7,842 nucleotides of DNA from Allobrachymonas sp. GTDB taxonomy: Bacteria; Pseudomonadota; Gammaproteobacteria; Burkholderiales; Burkholderiaceae_C. Where the stretch lies: positions 1 through 7,842 of the forward strand of contig JAGOGU010000060.1 of assembly GCA_017996515.1 (NCBI GenBank), read 5' to 3'. Shown here in pieces: positions 6,978 through 7,842 of this stretch (position 1 is its first letter; each line of letters opens with the position of its first letter). The notes under the pieces are model-generated. The model made no database searches. It worked only from the letters and a program-made list of their open reading frames with translations, and was not told the DNA's origin. A program made the position numbers and the translations under genes.

Positions 6978-7259
6978 TTACACCGCGTAGTCAATCGCCG
7001 TGCGTGTTTGGCACAGGGGGCCGACCTGCGCAGCCACGGCCACGTGGTGCGGGTGCTGCTGATAGGCCTGCAACGCAGCTTGGTCGGCAAAGGCTGAATA
7101 GAGCACCACATCGGCATTGGCTTCCAGCCCTTCGCTGCGCACGCCCACTTCAAAAGCGGCAATACCCGGCACCACGGCCTGGCAGCTTTCGAGCAATTGT
7201 TTCATTTTGGGAATGTCTGCGGGGTTTTTCAGCGTCCACATCACGATGTGTTTGATCAC
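6978..7259 (-). CDS. Dabb-family (stress-responsive A/B barrel domain) small protein
   Basis: This is a 93-residue protein forming a single Dabb domain, a ferredoxin-like fold that usually dimerises into an alpha/beta barrel. Visible hallmarks are the opening HIVMWTLKN (4-12), PGIAAFEVGVR (31-41) and DVVLYSAFADQAALQAYQQH (50-69), followed by PHHVAVAAQV, close to the family consensus. Members include stress-induced plant proteins and a few polyketide cyclases; most bacterial ones have no established substrate, so no reaction is assigned. The start is the GTG at 7259, with AAGGAG seven bases upstream (7267-7272). There is no ATG before codon 7, and the protein would lose its first beta strand there. 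It follows azlD by 26 bases and is probably on the same transcript, though a functional link with amino acid export is not evident. Confidence 0.9.
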   Translation of the reverse strand: MIKHIVMWTLKNPADIPKMKQLLESCQAVVPGIAAFEVGVRSEGLEANADVVLYSAFADQAALQAYQQHPHHVAVAAQVGPLCQTRTAIDYAV

Positions 7260-7266
7260 GATCTTT

Positions 7267-7272
7267 CTCCTT
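7267..7272 (-). promoter_or_regulatory. Ribosome binding site deciding the GTG start of the Dabb gene
   Basis: AAGGAG lies seven bases before the GTG at 7259. It supports initiation at this GTG rather than at the ATG six codons inside the gene. Confidence 0.75.
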
Positions 7273-7285
7273 CACCTTGTTGTGT

Positions 7286-7633
7286 TTATGGCGCCGCCAG
7301 ATATTGCAGCAGCCCAAATACCAGCACACCAGCCAAAGTAGGCCATGCGCTGCCACCTGTCAGCTTGCGTACCAGCACAATGGCGGCCAAAGCCGCCAGT
7401 ATGCGCAAGGCCGGCAGCAACGGCTGCGCCACCGCCACTTGCGGCCACAGCGAGGCCACTATCAAAGCCCCGATGGCTGCCGGCCCCAGCCCGGCCAAGG
7501 CCCGGCGCAAGGCGGGCGACAGGTTTTCTGCCCCGCCTTTGCTGTGCCAATACATGGGCCACAGGCGGGTGATACAGGTACCCACTGCACAGGCCAGCGC
7601 CACCCAAAACACATAGCTTTGTTGCAGATTCAT
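7286..7633 (-). CDS. azlD: AzlD-type subunit of a branched-chain amino acid exporter
   Basis: This 115-residue hydrophobic protein is typical of the small AzlD subunit (about 100-115 residues). With AzlC it forms an inner-membrane exporter of branched-chain amino acids and related compounds (AzlCD of Bacillus, YgaZH of E. coli, BrnFE of Corynebacterium). Hydrophobic segments lie at about 6-24, 47-67, 73-91 and 96-112. The ITRLWP motif near 21-26 and LSPALRRALAGLGPAAIGAL (38-57) match the family pattern of a TR-x-P motif followed by a helix start with PxA. The ATG at 7633 overlaps the azlC stop as ATGA and has AGGGTG about six bases upstream. The frame is open upstream to 7708, but that stretch overlaps azlC and is not membrane-like. 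The substrate cannot be told from the sequence. Confidence 0.87.
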   Translation of the reverse strand: MNLQQSYVFWVALACAVGTCITRLWPMYWHSKGGAENLSPALRRALAGLGPAAIGALIVASLWPQVAVAQPLLPALRILAALAAIVLVRKLTGGSAWPTLAGVLVFGLLQYLAAP

Positions 7634-7842
7634 GCTTGCACCCTGATTCTTGGCGCCTGCCAGGCGCTGACCAAACCACCCGCTGCCATGCCGCCCAACA
7701 TGGCCCAATGGGTCGGCAGCACGCAGAGCAGCAGCGCCGTCGCCAGCATGCCTGCGGCAATCACCAGCCAGCGGCTGTGTGCCAACAATTCCAGCAGCAA
7801 GGCAAAAAACAGGGCGGGCAACACAAAACTCAAAGTGGGTTG
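7630..7842 (-). CDS. azlC: AzlC-type exporter subunit, C-terminal part only
   Basis: The 3' end of a gene that continues beyond the right edge; 70 codons are visible, open to the boundary. They begin QPTLSFVLPALFFALLLELL, followed by a helix around WLVIAAGMLATALLLCVLP and another around WAMLGGMAAGGLVSAW, ending RIRVQA. This resembles the last three helices of AzlC: a segment like LDFALPAMFIALL, then two more helices ending in a small-residue-rich G-G-M-x-G-G stretch. The ATGA overlap with an AzlD-like frame strongly supports the call, since the two are almost always adjacent in this order. AzlC is the larger subunit of the branched-chain amino acid exporter. The true start and the promoter lie outside the window. 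Confidence 0.85.
   Translation of the reverse strand, partial: QPTLSFVLPALFFALLLELLAHSRWLVIAAGMLATALLLCVLPTHWAMLGGMAAGGLVSAWQAPRIRVQA

Noticed and set aside
7634..7708. A 25-codon N-terminal extension of azlD
   Set aside because: It overlaps azlC, is not membrane-like, and the ATGA overlap at 7633 with a nearby ribosome binding site is the standard azlC-azlD junction.

Overview
The window looks like a chromosomal core region of a betaproteobacterium in the Burkholderiales, most likely Comamonadaceae or a close relative. The base composition is GC-rich. The SMC hinge region and the ZipA-like protein both read like the versions found in that group. All credible genes lie on the minus strand, so biological order runs from the right end (7842) to the left end (1). 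No RNA gene, insertion sequence, prophage or CRISPR array is visible, and the long plus-strand open frames are antisense shadows of the minus-strand genes.

Right block (7842 to 6978): the 3' end of azlC and a complete azlD overlap by ATGA. They encode the two subunits of a branched-chain amino acid exporter. A small Dabb-domain (alpha/beta-barrel) protein follows after 26 bases with a strong Shine-Dalgarno. A 220-base gap (6758-6977) then separates this block from smc. It holds a short hairpin directly after the Dabb stop, a nested inverted repeat and a possible smc promoter.

Middle block (6757 to 2625): smc encodes a full-length 1170-residue chromosome condensation ATPase. Its stop codon overlaps, as TGATG, the start of a 30-codon open frame that appears to be undescribed. 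That frame's stop sits inside the Shine-Dalgarno of a 172-residue multi-pass membrane protein of unknown function. The three frames are packed as one translationally coupled unit.

Left block (2487 to 1): after a 137-base gap with a palindrome over a possible -10 box comes a ZipA-like, membrane-anchored FtsZ-binding protein. Then come rsmD (16S rRNA m2G966 methyltransferase) and coaD (phosphopantetheine adenylyltransferase), with ATGA overlap between the last two. Both rsmD and coaD carry N-terminal extensions beyond their conserved domains.

Functionally the window joins chromosome segregation (SMC), cell division (ZipA-like), ribosome maturation (RsmD) and coenzyme A synthesis (CoaD), beside an amino acid exporter. 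It is mostly ordinary housekeeping DNA. The best candidates for something new are the coupled 30-residue frame and membrane protein behind smc, and the structured smc leader.
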